DNA from: Breoghania sp963678585
GTDB taxonomy: Bacteria > Pseudomonadota > Alphaproteobacteria > Rhizobiales > Stappiaceae
Length of the DNA: 64,000 nt
Direction of reading: 5' to 3'
Assembly: GCA_963678585.2 (NCBI GenBank)
Contig: CAXXGA010000002.1
Location: 1,922,001-1,986,000 of the forward strand
Made by a program: the position numbers and the translations under genes. The notes under the pieces are model-generated. The model saw nothing but the letters and a program-made list of their open reading frames with translations. It was not told the origin of the DNA and did no database searches. This document shows positions 1 to 7,638 of the stretch, in pieces; position 1 is the stretch's first letter, and each line of letters starts with the position of its first letter.

Positions 1-1171
1 TCAGCCTGATCCTGTGCGTCTTGTGGACTTGCCCTTCCCGCTCGCAGACAGACTTCAGCACCGGAAGGAACTCGCAGTCCTGCGGCTCGATCTCCAGGTT
101 GCCGTCCTGCGAGACGGAGAAATCGATGAACCGCTCGATCAGGTAGTTGATCCGAAGCACCGCTTCGCGGATGTGGCCGATCCGTTCGCGTCCCTCGTCC
201 GGCGTCAACCGCTCGAAGCGCCGATTCAGGCGCTGGGCGGCCCCGTCAATGATCGCCAGCGGCGTACGGAACTCATGCGAGGCCATGGATACGAACTGGC
301 GCTGCATCTCGTTCAGGCGCTGTTCCTTGCGCAGGTGCTTCACCAGTTGGTCCGTATGCGCGCGCAGCTTCTCGTTCTGTTTCTTCAGATCGGTAATGTC
401 CGTGAAGACGACGATATGCCCCCCTGTCGCAAGATCGGAGACACGAATGCGATACCAGCGCCCGAATATGCTGCGCTCGCCATCGGCGGAGATGAGCGCG
501 ATGCACTCGGCGAGATCCTTGGCTGTGCCGCAACTGACGGGGAATGCCTCCATGACGAGGCTCTGCTTTTCCAGATGCGCTTCGATCTCCGGATAGATCG
601 TCCGCATGACCGCATTGGCGAGTTTCACACGCCCTTCCGCATCCACCATGACAAGCGCATTGGGAATCGCGTTGATCGCGCAGGCGAGAACCTCCCGGTT
701 CTCCTCCAGTTCCTGCGTGCGGGCGCTGAGCTTCCGGATCAGTTCGTCCTGAGAGGCAGTCAGACGCTGCTCCACCTCGCGCGTGGCAGTGACGTCGGAA
801 TAGACCATCACATGGCCGCTCGTCGGCAATTCCGTCGTCTGGATATGCAGAAAGCGACCGTCCTGCATGGGACGGTCAAAGGCGTGCCCGCCCGATTTCA
901 CCGAACTTGCGATGACGCGTGCTGCCAGCGCGTCCGGGTCTCCCGGCCCGTAATCCCCGCGCTCGGCAAAGAAGTGCAGGATATCGCGCAGGTTCGGATC
1001 GCTGCGGAAGATTTCCTCCGGCAGGCCGAGCAGTTCCTTTGCCCGACGACTGAAGACGAGCACTTCCTGATTGTTGTCCATCAAGCCGATGCCCTGATGC
1101 ATCGAACCCAGCAAGGCTTCAATCAGAAAATGCTCGTCCGTATTTCCGCGAATGTAATGTCCGGAAAGCAT
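1..1171 (-). CDS. PAS-domain sensor histidine kinase, 3' part missing at window edge
   Basis: Sensor kinase, at least 390 residues, whose C-terminal part lies beyond the left edge. Translating the minus strand from ATG 1171 gives a PAS-like region (about residues 15-130), a short coiled-coil stretch, a second PAS region (about 160-270) and a HisKA dimerisation/phosphoacceptor segment with the H-box MASHEFRTPLAI (about 305). The ATPase domain is not in the window. No membrane segment or signal peptide is visible in the part present, so it is probably a cytoplasmic sensor. The start at 1171 has only a weak ribosome-binding site. A GTG 21 bases upstream is possible, and a stop at about 1226 limits further extension. 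The cognate regulator and the signal cannot be told from here. An open frame on the opposite strand is a shadow. Confidence 0.85.
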   Translation of the reverse strand, partial: MLSGHYIRGNTDEHFLIEALLGSMHQGIGLMDNNQEVLVFSRRAKELLGLPEEIFRSDPNLRDILHFFAERGDYGPGDPDALAARVIASSVKSGGHAFDRPMQDGRFLHIQTTELPTSGHVMVYSDVTATREVEQRLTASQDELIRKLSARTQELEENREVLACAINAIPNALVMVDAEGRVKLANAVMRTIYPEIEAHLEKQSLVMEAFPVSCGTAKDLAECIALISADGERSIFGRWYRIRVSDLATGGHIVVFTDITDLKKQNEKLRAHTDQLVKHLRKEQRLNEMQRQFVSMASHEFRTPLAIIDGAAQRLNRRFERLTPDEGRERIGHIREAVLRINYLIERFIDFSVSQDGNLEIEPQDCEFLPVLKSVCEREGQVHKTHRIRL

Positions 1172-1332
1172 AGAAAGCCCAATCCAGCGCACACCAAGGG
1201 TGAACAACCGGATACAAAGCGAGCCTTAAATAACGAATAAACAAATACAGACGATTTTTAACGTAGCGGTAAGCGCTTCGTGTCGCGATTTTTGCTTATT
1301 ACATTTGCCCCATGCTTAACGCGTTACAATCA

Positions 1333-2940
1333 TCACATACGGAATATACCGAATTTCGTCGGTTCCACCGGCGTATTCAGAGCTGCGGAGAACGCCAGAG
1401 CGAGGACCCGGCGCGTCTCCGACGGCGCGATCACGCCGTCATCCCATAGCCGTGCCGTAGCGTGATAGGGGTTGCCCTCCGCCTCGTAGCGATCCCGGAT
1501 CGGGGCCTTGAAGGCTTCCTCCTCCTCCGCGCTCCAGTCCCCTCCGTCGGCCTCGATATTGTCGCGCCGCACGGTGGCGAGAACGGAGGCCGCCTGCTCG
1601 CCGCCCATCACGGAAATCCGCGCATTCGGCCACATGAAGAGGAAGCGCGGGCTGTAGGCGCGCCCGCACATGCCGTAGTTGCCAGCCCCGTAGGACCCGC
1701 CCACGATGACCGTGATCTTGGGAACATTCGCGCAGGCGACCGCCGTCACCAGCTTCGCACCGTCCTTGGCAATGCCGCCCGCCTCATAGTCGCGACCGAC
1801 CATGAAGCCGGTGATATTTTGCAAAAAGAGAAGCGGAATGCCGCGCTGGCAGCACAATTCCACGAAGTGGGCTCCCTTAAGGGCGGATTCGGAAAACAGA
1901 ATACCGTTATTGGCAACGATCCCGACCGGCATTCCGCAAATTCTTGCAAAACCCGTGACGAGGGTCGTGCCGTAAAGCTTCTTGAACTCGTCGAACTCCG
2001 ACCCGTCCACCAGCCGCGCGATGACCTCGCGAATGTCATATTGCTTGCGTAGATCCGCAGGCACCACGCCATCCAGTTCGGCCGGGTCGTAGAGCGGATC
2101 GCGGGGCTCGGTCAGATCGGCCTCGATCCGTTTGACCCCGTTCAGATTGGCGACCGCACGCCGCGCCATGGCCAAAGCCTGATCGTCGTCGACCGCATAA
2201 TGGTCGGCAACGCCGGAGATACGCGTGTGAACGTCCGCGCCGCCCAGATCCTCCGCCGACACTTCCTCGCCCGTGGCCGCCTTGACCAGCGGCGGACCGG
2301 CGAGAAAGATCGTGCCCTGCTGGCGCACGATGATCGTCTCGTCCGACATGGCCGGCACATAGGCCCCGCCCGCCGTGCATGAGCCCATCACCACCGCGAC
2401 CTGCGGAATGCCCGCCGCCGACATGTTCGCCTGATTATAGAAGATACGGCCGAAATGATCCCTGTCGGGGAAGACGTCGGTCTGGTTGGGCAGGTTGGCG
2501 CCGCCGGAATCCACCAGATAGATGCAGGGCAGACGGTTCTCCATCGCGATTTCCTGCGCCCGCAGATGCTTCTTCACCGTCATCGGGTAATAGGTGCCAC
2601 CCTTGATGGTCGCGTCGTTGCACACGATCATGCATTCGCGGCCCGACACCCGCCCGATCCCCGTGATCAGGCCCGCCCCGTGGATGGCATCCTCATACAT
2701 GCCGTTCGCCGCCAACGGCGAAAGCTCGAGGAACGCGGCACCGGGGTCGAGTAGACGCGTCACCCGCTCGCGCGGCAGAAGCTTGCCGCGGCCGACATGG
2801 CGCTCGCGCGAACGCTCATTGCCCCCGAGCGCCGCCTCGCCGCGCCGCGCCATCAGATCGGCGACAAGTGCCCCCATTTCCTGCGACTGAGCCCGGAACA
2901 GATCGGACGAAGACGAAATTTCGGATTTAAGAACAGCCAC
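1333..2940 (-). CDS. mccB: Methylcrotonyl-CoA carboxylase beta (carboxyltransferase) subunit
   Basis: Carboxyltransferase subunit of the biotin enzyme that carboxylates 3-methylcrotonyl-CoA in leucine breakdown. The 535-residue length equals the usual MCC beta length. The sequence shows family landmarks: KGGTYYPMTVKKHLRAQEIA, LVDSGGANLPNQ, MGSCTAGGAYVPAMSDE, and the C-terminal crotonase-like half with GGSYGAGNYGMCGRAY. The start is GTG at 2940, preceded by GGGGAG at six bases. It is distinct from pccB at 23386 (510 residues, different motifs). No biotin-carrying alpha subunit (mccA) is adjacent: the downstream neighbour is a histidine kinase and the upstream one a GST. Isovaleryl-CoA dehydrogenase, the preceding enzyme of the pathway, lies about 7.5 kb away on the same strand. 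The assignment to MCC rather than another acyl-CoA carboxylase is by family recognition. Confidence 0.93.
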   Translation of the reverse strand: MAVLKSEISSSSDLFRAQSQEMGALVADLMARRGEAALGGNERSRERHVGRGKLLPRERVTRLLDPGAAFLELSPLAANGMYEDAIHGAGLITGIGRVSGRECMIVCNDATIKGGTYYPMTVKKHLRAQEIAMENRLPCIYLVDSGGANLPNQTDVFPDRDHFGRIFYNQANMSAAGIPQVAVVMGSCTAGGAYVPAMSDETIIVRQQGTIFLAGPPLVKAATGEEVSAEDLGGADVHTRISGVADHYAVDDDQALAMARRAVANLNGVKRIEADLTEPRDPLYDPAELDGVVPADLRKQYDIREVIARLVDGSEFDEFKKLYGTTLVTGFARICGMPVGIVANNGILFSESALKGAHFVELCCQRGIPLLFLQNITGFMVGRDYEAGGIAKDGAKLVTAVACANVPKITVIVGGSYGAGNYGMCGRAYSPRFLFMWPNARISVMGGEQAASVLATVRRDNIEADGGDWSAEEEEAFKAPIRDRYEAEGNPYHATARLWDDGVIAPSETRRVLALAFSAALNTPVEPTKFGIFRM

Positions 2941-3045
2941 GCCAGTCTCCCCGCCGGCAAGATTTACAAATAGGAAAGCGCCTTCTCACAAGGCTTGCAG
3001 CCCCGTACGCGAAGCTCCCTCCCCGCGCACGGCACCGCCTGAAGG

Positions 3046-3702
3046 TCAGTCGACCTCGTCAGCCTCCACGATCCAGGGCTCTGCACGCCCCGCCTCGCAC
3101 CATTCCTTCATCGAAGGATGCGCCATGACGGCGTCCATATAGGCGCGCGCCACGTCGTCCACCGGCACCTTGTAGGTGAGGAAACGGCTGACGACCGGAG
3201 CGTAGAAGGCATCGGCCGCGCTGAACGCGCCATAGAGGAAGTTCCCGCCCGCACCGAAGCGCGCCCGCGCCTCGTTCCAGATGGCAAGAATGCGCGCCAC
3301 GTCCCGGGCGGCCTGCGCGTCATGCGGACGTTCGGCGGGCTCACGGCGGATATTCATCGGGTAATGGGACCTGACGCCCGTGAACCCGGAATGCATCTCC
3401 GCAACGATGGCACGCGCATGCGCACGCGCCGCCGCATCCTGCGGCCACAGCCCCGCATCCGGGATGCGCTCGGCCAGATATTCGACAATCGCCAGACTAT
3501 CCCAGACCGTGATGTCCCCGTCGATCACCACCGGCACGCGACCGGCTGCGGAATGGGCGAGGATCTCCTCATGCATCTGCGGCGTGTCGAGAAGAATCAG
3601 CACCTCCTCGAAAGGGACGCCCGTCTGCTTGAGCGCCAGCCAGCCGCGCAGCGACCATGACGAATAATTCTTGTTTCCGATGACGATCTTCACGTCCGTC
3701 AT
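3046..3702 (-). CDS. Glutathione S-transferase family protein
   Basis: Cytosolic GST-like protein of 218 residues. The N-terminal thioredoxin-fold half contains NYSSWSLRGWLAL near residue 12, the region of the catalytic Ser/Tyr, and a VPVVIDGDITVWDSLAI segment with the cis-Pro and the glutathione-binding D-S pair near residue 56-69. The C-terminal half is helical. The electrophile substrate is unknown. It lies 25 bases downstream of the rhodanese gene on the same strand, so the two are probably co-transcribed as a thiol/sulfur handling pair. The start at 3702 has GAAGAGGA immediately in front. Confidence 0.9.
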   Translation of the reverse strand: MTDVKIVIGNKNYSSWSLRGWLALKQTGVPFEEVLILLDTPQMHEEILAHSAAGRVPVVIDGDITVWDSLAIVEYLAERIPDAGLWPQDAAARAHARAIVAEMHSGFTGVRSHYPMNIRREPAERPHDAQAARDVARILAIWNEARARFGAGGNFLYGAFSAADAFYAPVVSRFLTYKVPVDDVARAYMDAVMAHPSMKEWCEAGRAEPWIVEADEVD

Positions 3703-3727
3703 TCCTCTTCAAAACGGCTCATGGACT

Positions 3728-4129
3728 TCAGGCCTTCCGCTCCGCGACTTCGCTCGCACCGCCCGCCGCCGTCCACGCGCCAAACCCGCCCTCAATATGG
3801 GCGACGTTCTCCAGCCCCATGTCCTGCGCCGTCTTGGTCGCCAGCGCAGAACGCCAGCCTGCGGCGCAAAAGAAGACAAAGCGCTTGGGCTCTGCGAACA
3901 CGGCGCGATGATAGGGGCTGTCGGGATCGATCCAGAATTCCAGCATACCTCGCGGCGCATGGACGGCACCGGGCATCCGCCCCTGCCGCTCAAGCTCGCG
4001 GATATCGCGCAAATCGACGAAGACCACGTCCTCATCTCCCGTGAGCGCCATCGCTTCCTCGACCGGCAAGGTCACGATTTCCGCTTCCGCTTCATCGACG
4101 AGCTGGCGGTACCCCCGCTTCATGGCCAT
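3728..4129 (-). CDS. Rhodanese-like domain protein
   Basis: Single-domain rhodanese (sulfurtransferase) of 133 residues. The predicted active-site loop is CAAGWR, with Cys near residue 89, in the context FFCAAGWRSALAT. The CH2A-like VFVDLRDIRELERQG is near residue 36 and the C-terminal IEGGFGAWTAAGG is typical. Persulfide transfer is expected; the donor and acceptor are not known. ATG 4129 has GGGAGGGAGCG directly upstream. It is the first gene of a probable two-gene unit with the GST gene. Confidence 0.9.
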   Translation of the reverse strand: MAMKRGYRQLVDEAEAEIVTLPVEEAMALTGDEDVVFVDLRDIRELERQGRMPGAVHAPRGMLEFWIDPDSPYHRAVFAEPKRFVFFCAAGWRSALATKTAQDMGLENVAHIEGGFGAWTAAGGASEVAERKA

Positions 4130-4238
4130 CGCTCCCTCCCTGATTGGTGGCGGGAGTTTCGTGCGACTTACGCATTTTCACAAGGGGAGATCGTACCAAA
4201 GTGTTGAGCCCGCGCTTCCCTTTTGGGGATAGGGCATC

Positions 4239-4262
4239 AAAAAAGGGGCGCCCGAGCGCCCC
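4239..4262 (-). terminator. Rho-independent terminator
   Basis: On the minus strand a perfect 7-bp GGGGCGC/GCGCCCC stem with a four-base loop is followed by six T. It sits 30 bases after the stop of the small membrane-protein gene and before the rhodanese gene. Confidence 0.85.
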
Positions 4263-4291
4263 TTCATAAGCTTGCTTTGCCGATCTACGGC

Positions 4292-4423
4292 CTAGTTCAA
4301 TGCAACCGTAGCTGTTGCCGGATCAAATCCACCAAAAAGGTAGACGAGCAACATTGCGCCTCCAAGTGTCAGGACCGTCCAGGTCATGACCCCCCAGCAG
4401 GACTTTTGCGCATGGTCGTCCAT
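4292..4423 (-). CDS. Small single-span membrane protein, function unknown
   Basis: A 43-residue protein that begins MDDHAQKSCWGVMTWTVLTL. One strongly hydrophobic helix (about residues 12-32) is flanked by a charged N-terminus and a short FGGFDPATATVALN tail. ATG 4423 is fixed by TTAGGAG five bases upstream, and an intrinsic terminator follows the stop, so the unit looks like a genuine monocistronic gene. A 22-codon upstream extension is possible but has no start signal as good. The size and layout recall small subunit-IV-type proteins of terminal oxidases, but no oxidase gene is nearby and I cannot assign a role. Confidence 0.6.
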   Translation of the reverse strand: MDDHAQKSCWGVMTWTVLTLGGAMLLVYLFGGFDPATATVALN

Positions 4424-4811
4424 GAAGCTCCTAATCGCTGAAACGGCGGCGCGGCGAAATCCCCGTAAACAACTTGCCCCGCACCGCAAGCCAGCGGCTA
4501 TTTAACGACTTGGTAACTTCTTCGCAAGTGTCTCAATTCCCGCACCTGTGGAGGGCGCTGGATAACCGTCTTGGGCCCCGCCGGACCCGTTTCTCTAAGC
4601 CGATGAATTGATTCGCCCTTTTATTCAGCCGTCTTTGAGGACTAACCCAGGTTTCATTCGCGCGACCAAACCGCCCACAGCCGGAAATTGCATATGCAAC
4701 CCCGCCCGGCCGCCCGTGACAAAGACGCGAAGGAAGATTCAGAATCAGCTAGGTTTTGCCTTTCACAACGGCTTTTGACGCAGACGCGACCGCGCAGTCA
4801 GGAAACACGCC
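4424..4811. other. 388-nt intergenic region between divergent genes
   Basis: Promoter space between the small membrane protein (minus) and the DUF599 protein (plus). I see no coding signal. It holds one near match to the alphaproteobacterial CtrA pattern at 4502-4517: TTAA, seven bases, then GTAAC instead of TTAAC. No hairpin terminator or tRNA was found. Confidence 0.5.
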
Positions 4812-5513
4812 ATGCTGTTCATGCCGCTCGATCTCGCAGCCCTCGCCTGGTTCGTGTTTTCCTGGCTCACCTACAATTGGCTGCTGGAATTCAGCCGCTG
4901 GAAAAAGCACACGCTCTCCCACGCGATGGACGCCTACCGGCGCGAATGGATGCTTTCCATGCTGAGCCGCCCCTTGCGCATGATCGACGCGCAGATCATG
5001 TCCGGCCTGCAACAGGGCACCTCGTTCTTCGCCTCCACCTCGCTTCTGGCGCTCGGCGCCTGTTTCGGCCTGCTGAACGCCACCGATCTGGCGCTGGAGG
5101 TCTATGCGGACCTGCCGATCTCGATTGCGACGACCCGGCAGGAATGGGAAATCAAAGCTCTGGGCCTGATGCTGATCGCGGCCTATGCCTTCTTCAAGTT
5201 CGGCTGGTCCTATCGGCTGTTCAACTATTGCTCGATCATGGTCGGCGCGGTGCCCAACGACGAGAAAGCCCCCTCCGATCACGCCCATGACATGGCCAGA
5301 CGCGCGGGCGAGCTGAACGTGCTCGCCGGACGCCATTTCAGCCGCGGCCAGCGCGCCTTCTTCTTCTCCGTCGGGTTCCTGTGCTGGTTCGCCGGTCCCC
5401 TGGCCTTCATAGCCGGCACAACCTGCGTGCTCGCGGTGCTCCTGCGTCGCCAGTTCTTCTCCAAAGCCCATGACGCGGTGACAGCCGCAGGCGTGCCGGG
5501 CGCGCCCGCCTGA
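4812..5513 (+). CDS. DUF599 family integral membrane protein
   Basis: A 233-residue protein of the DUF599 family, function unknown. It has four hydrophobic segments: about residues 5-25, 70-90, 115-135 and 185-215. A cytoplasmic loop contains the family-typical RREWMLSMLSRPLRMIDAQI and ELNVLAGRHFSRGQRAFFFS motifs. ATG 4812 is preceded by AGGAAA at six bases. It stands alone between two intergenic regions. Confidence 0.88.
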   Translation: MLFMPLDLAALAWFVFSWLTYNWLLEFSRWKKHTLSHAMDAYRREWMLSMLSRPLRMIDAQIMSGLQQGTSFFASTSLLALGACFGLLNATDLALEVYADLPISIATTRQEWEIKALGLMLIAAYAFFKFGWSYRLFNYCSIMVGAVPNDEKAPSDHAHDMARRAGELNVLAGRHFSRGQRAFFFSVGFLCWFAGPLAFIAGTTCVLAVLLRRQFFSKAHDAVTAAGVPGAPA

Positions 5514-5768
5514 TATTTTTCACGAAGCTCCCTACCTGTTTTCCCGATACCCGCCGTAACACGGTTGCCGCTGCGGTAACCTATTCAACAATTAAAGTGA
5601 GATTAGTCACAGTTACGACTGCATGGAGATGATTAGCTTCTTATCGGCTGCGGGCCTTGAGCACTCCCCCGTTCGGGACCCTCGTGCAGGAAGCAATCAC
5701 CCACGGGCGGTCTCATGCGGGCATTGAACGGCATACTTGCATTCACTGGACATTTTCCGGGGTATGAA

Positions 5769-6134
5769 ATGACGACGCTCTATTTAAGACTGGGCGGACG
5801 CGAGAAAATGAGACGCTTCGCCCTTATTCTTCTCAACCAGATGAGCCATGACGACATTCTGGCCGAGGAACTCGACAAGATCGAAAGATCCTGGCTCGCC
5901 GACAGGCTGGAATCGCTTCTGGTGTTCGTCTTCGGCGGTTCGCCCTATTACGAAGGCGGCTCCATCCGCCGCGACTTTCAGGCCCTTCTGACCAGCGACC
6001 ACCATTACAGCCGCTTCGCCACGCATTTCCAAACAGCCCTTCAGGCGCATTCCGTCGATCAGGCGCTGTGCAACGAGTCACAGGCGGTCATCGAACTGAT
6101 GCGCGACTACGTGCTGGAACGCCAGCTCGCCTGA
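5769..6134 (+). CDS. Truncated-haemoglobin-like protein lacking the proximal His
   Basis: A 121-residue protein beginning MTTLYLRLGG, the standard opening of group I/II truncated haemoglobins, with the later GGSPYYEGG (compare GGP-x-x-Y-x-G). An ungapped hand alignment to the family places Phe70 at the heme-ligating proximal His (F8) and Leu22 at the distal Tyr (B10). The fold may therefore be kept without ordinary heme binding, perhaps as a sensor or scaffold; that is inference. An in-frame ATG at 5715 would add 18 residues, but the shorter start matches the family and has CGGGGT upstream. It stands alone, with a bidirectional terminator after the stop. Confidence 0.65.
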   Translation: MTTLYLRLGGREKMRRFALILLNQMSHDDILAEELDKIERSWLADRLESLLVFVFGGSPYYEGGSIRRDFQALLTSDHHYSRFATHFQTALQAHSVDQALCNESQAVIELMRDYVLERQLA

Positions 6135-6182
6135 GACGCCTCAAACGCTTGAGACGCCCGAACGGACGTCTTGCCGCAAAAC

Positions 6183-6232
6183 AAAAGCCCGGCAATGCAG
6201 GTCATGCAGATGACCGCCATTACCGGGCTTTT
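6183..6232. terminator. Bidirectional terminator between convergent genes
   Basis: A perfect 10-bp stem, AAAAGCCCGG at 6183-6192 with CCGGGCTTTT at 6223-6232, and a long loop. The A and T runs at both ends allow it to serve the globin-like gene (plus) and the secreted protein gene (minus). Confidence 0.75.
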
Positions 6233-6282
6233 CGATTCAGATCCCGCGCGCACCGCCCGCAAGCGGCGCGCGGCATCGCCCC

Positions 6283-6648
6283 TTATTCGGGGCTCAGCAT
6301 TTCCGCGCGGACATTGCCGACGATGTTGTCGATCTCGACCTGGCACCAGCGTCCGACGAGAAGGTCGCGACGCGCGGTGGCGTCTGCGGCCTTGCTCCAG
6401 GCGGCTACCGGAATATCCGGCTCGCACCAGTGCAGCCGGATCCCCGCAGTACCGCGGCGCACGCGCCCGGCAACCTGCGAATTGGGATCCATCTCCACAT
6501 TCAGCACGAGATCGCCAAGCGCCTTGTAGCGCATGTGATAAGGCGACTGGGCGGAAGCGAAACCGGTGGCAAGAAAGAACGCAGCGATTGCCAACGCAAG
6601 GAGGGATGCAGCGGGACCTGCCCGCTGCATATCAAGCGTAGATATCAT
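6283..6648 (-). CDS. Small exported protein, SH3-like
   Basis: A 121-residue protein with a signal peptide (about residues 1-33: hydrophobic core LLALAIAAFFLATGF, cleavage after ASA). The mature part resembles bacterial SH3-type periplasmic proteins: LNVEMDPNSQVAGRVRRGT, then VGRWCQVEIDNIVGNVRAEM. It carries two Cys, probably a disulfide. The function is unknown; cell-envelope or peptide binding is a guess. It starts 14 bases after the ClpP-like gene and is probably its co-transcribed partner. A second ATG at 6630 is possible. Neither has a clear ribosome-binding site. Confidence 0.75.
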   Translation of the reverse strand: MISTLDMQRAGPAASLLALAIAAFFLATGFASAQSPYHMRYKALGDLVLNVEMDPNSQVAGRVRRGTAGIRLHWCEPDIPVAAWSKAADATARRDLLVGRWCQVEIDNIVGNVRAEMLSPE

Positions 6649-6662
6649 CGTAAGGCGCCGTC

Positions 6663-7301
6663 CTAACCCAGATCGCCTGCTTCGGTCACGACCTTGCCGA
6701 CGAGGCCATACTCGATGGCTTCTTCCGGCGACATCCAGTAGTCGCGGTCGGTGTCCTTGTCGATCCGCTCGATCGGCTGACCGGTAGCGACGGAGAAGAT
6801 CTTGTTGAGGCGCTCACGCATGCGCAGCATCTCGCGCGCCTGGATCTCGATATCGGTCGCCGGTCCGCCTGCGCCACCGGAGGGTTGGTGCAGCAGGAAG
6901 CGGGTGTTGGGCGTGCAGAAGCGGTCTTCCTTGGGAACCGCCACGTAGATCAGAGCGCCCGCGCTCGCCACCCAGCCCATGCCGAGAATGCGAACCTTCG
7001 GGCCAATGAACTTGATCGTGTCGTGGATCATGTCGCCCGATTCAACGTGGCCGCCCGGAGAGGACACGATCACCGTGATCGGATCGTTGGAGACCTGGGC
7101 CAAAGCCAGCAGGCGCGCGCACACATCGCGCGCAAGCTCCATCGAAATCTGACCGGTAATGAGCACCGTGCGCGATTCAAAAAGATGCTTGTCGACCTGG
7201 ATGGACCCAGGCGTCTTGGTCTTTTCCTCGTCCTGGTCCTCGTCATCGAGGTGCGGAGGAACCGACGTGAAATAACTGTTCATGCGCTGGATAGGCTCCA
7301 T
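6663..7301 (-). CDS. clpP: ClpP-family ATP-dependent protease proteolytic subunit
   Basis: Serine peptidase of the Clp family, 212 residues. The catalytic triad is visible: Ser in GWVASAGALIY (canonical AASMGA), His in RFLLHQPSGG, and Asp in DRDYWMSPEEAIEYGLV; SSPGGHVESGDMIHD marks the oxyanion region. It has an acidic, variable N-terminus (HLDDEDQDEEKTKTPG) and belongs to the shorter alphaproteobacterial ClpP paralogue group rather than the clpX-linked housekeeping copy; no clpX/clpA is near. Two starts are possible (7301 or 7283), since the first lacks a good ribosome-binding site. Two hairpins lie upstream (7310-7328, 7387-7407). The unfoldase partner and substrates are unknown. Confidence 0.9.
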   Translation of the reverse strand: MEPIQRMNSYFTSVPPHLDDEDQDEEKTKTPGSIQVDKHLFESRTVLITGQISMELARDVCARLLALAQVSNDPITVIVSSPGGHVESGDMIHDTIKFIGPKVRILGMGWVASAGALIYVAVPKEDRFCTPNTRFLLHQPSGGAGGPATDIEIQAREMLRMRERLNKIFSVATGQPIERIDKDTDRDYWMSPEEAIEYGLVGKVVTEAGDLG

Positions 7302-7638
7302 TGATTGCAGGCGGCCACGCGGGCCGCCCCGTTTTCCGATTCCATGTGTAGGCGATGCCGACGCGCCTCGCAAACCATCTGAACCAAACCTTTTGGTCAA
7401 AAAGGTTAGCAACGGGTCTCCATGCGGGTGAAATCTGCCCCGAAGCCCGCTCGCGCGGGCCAGACGGCAAACAGACGACACTGCCGCAAGACATGCGGAG
7501 CCACCGGCAAACCGTTCCGCACACATGGGAAATCGTGGAGAGGAATAAAGGGCCCGGCGCGGAAAAATCCAGCCCGCGGCCGTTCACGCTCTAATCCACC
7601 GAAGGATTGTCCGGCAAACCGGCCTCGGCCCGTCGCCC
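7302..7638. other. 337-nt leader/intergenic region upstream of clpP
   Basis: No gene is seen. It holds two perfect inverted repeats: a GC-rich stem at 7310-7328 (GGCGGCC/GGCCGCC) just in front of the clpP start, and AACCTTTT/AAAAGGTT with a five-base loop at 7387-7407. They could be leader structures or an operator. Confidence 0.5.

Noticed and set aside
14..1240. A 408-codon open frame on the plus strand at the left edge
   Set aside because: It is antisense to a histidine kinase with clear PAS and H-box motifs. The plus-strand translation has no recognisable domain, and long antisense frames are common in GC-rich genomes.
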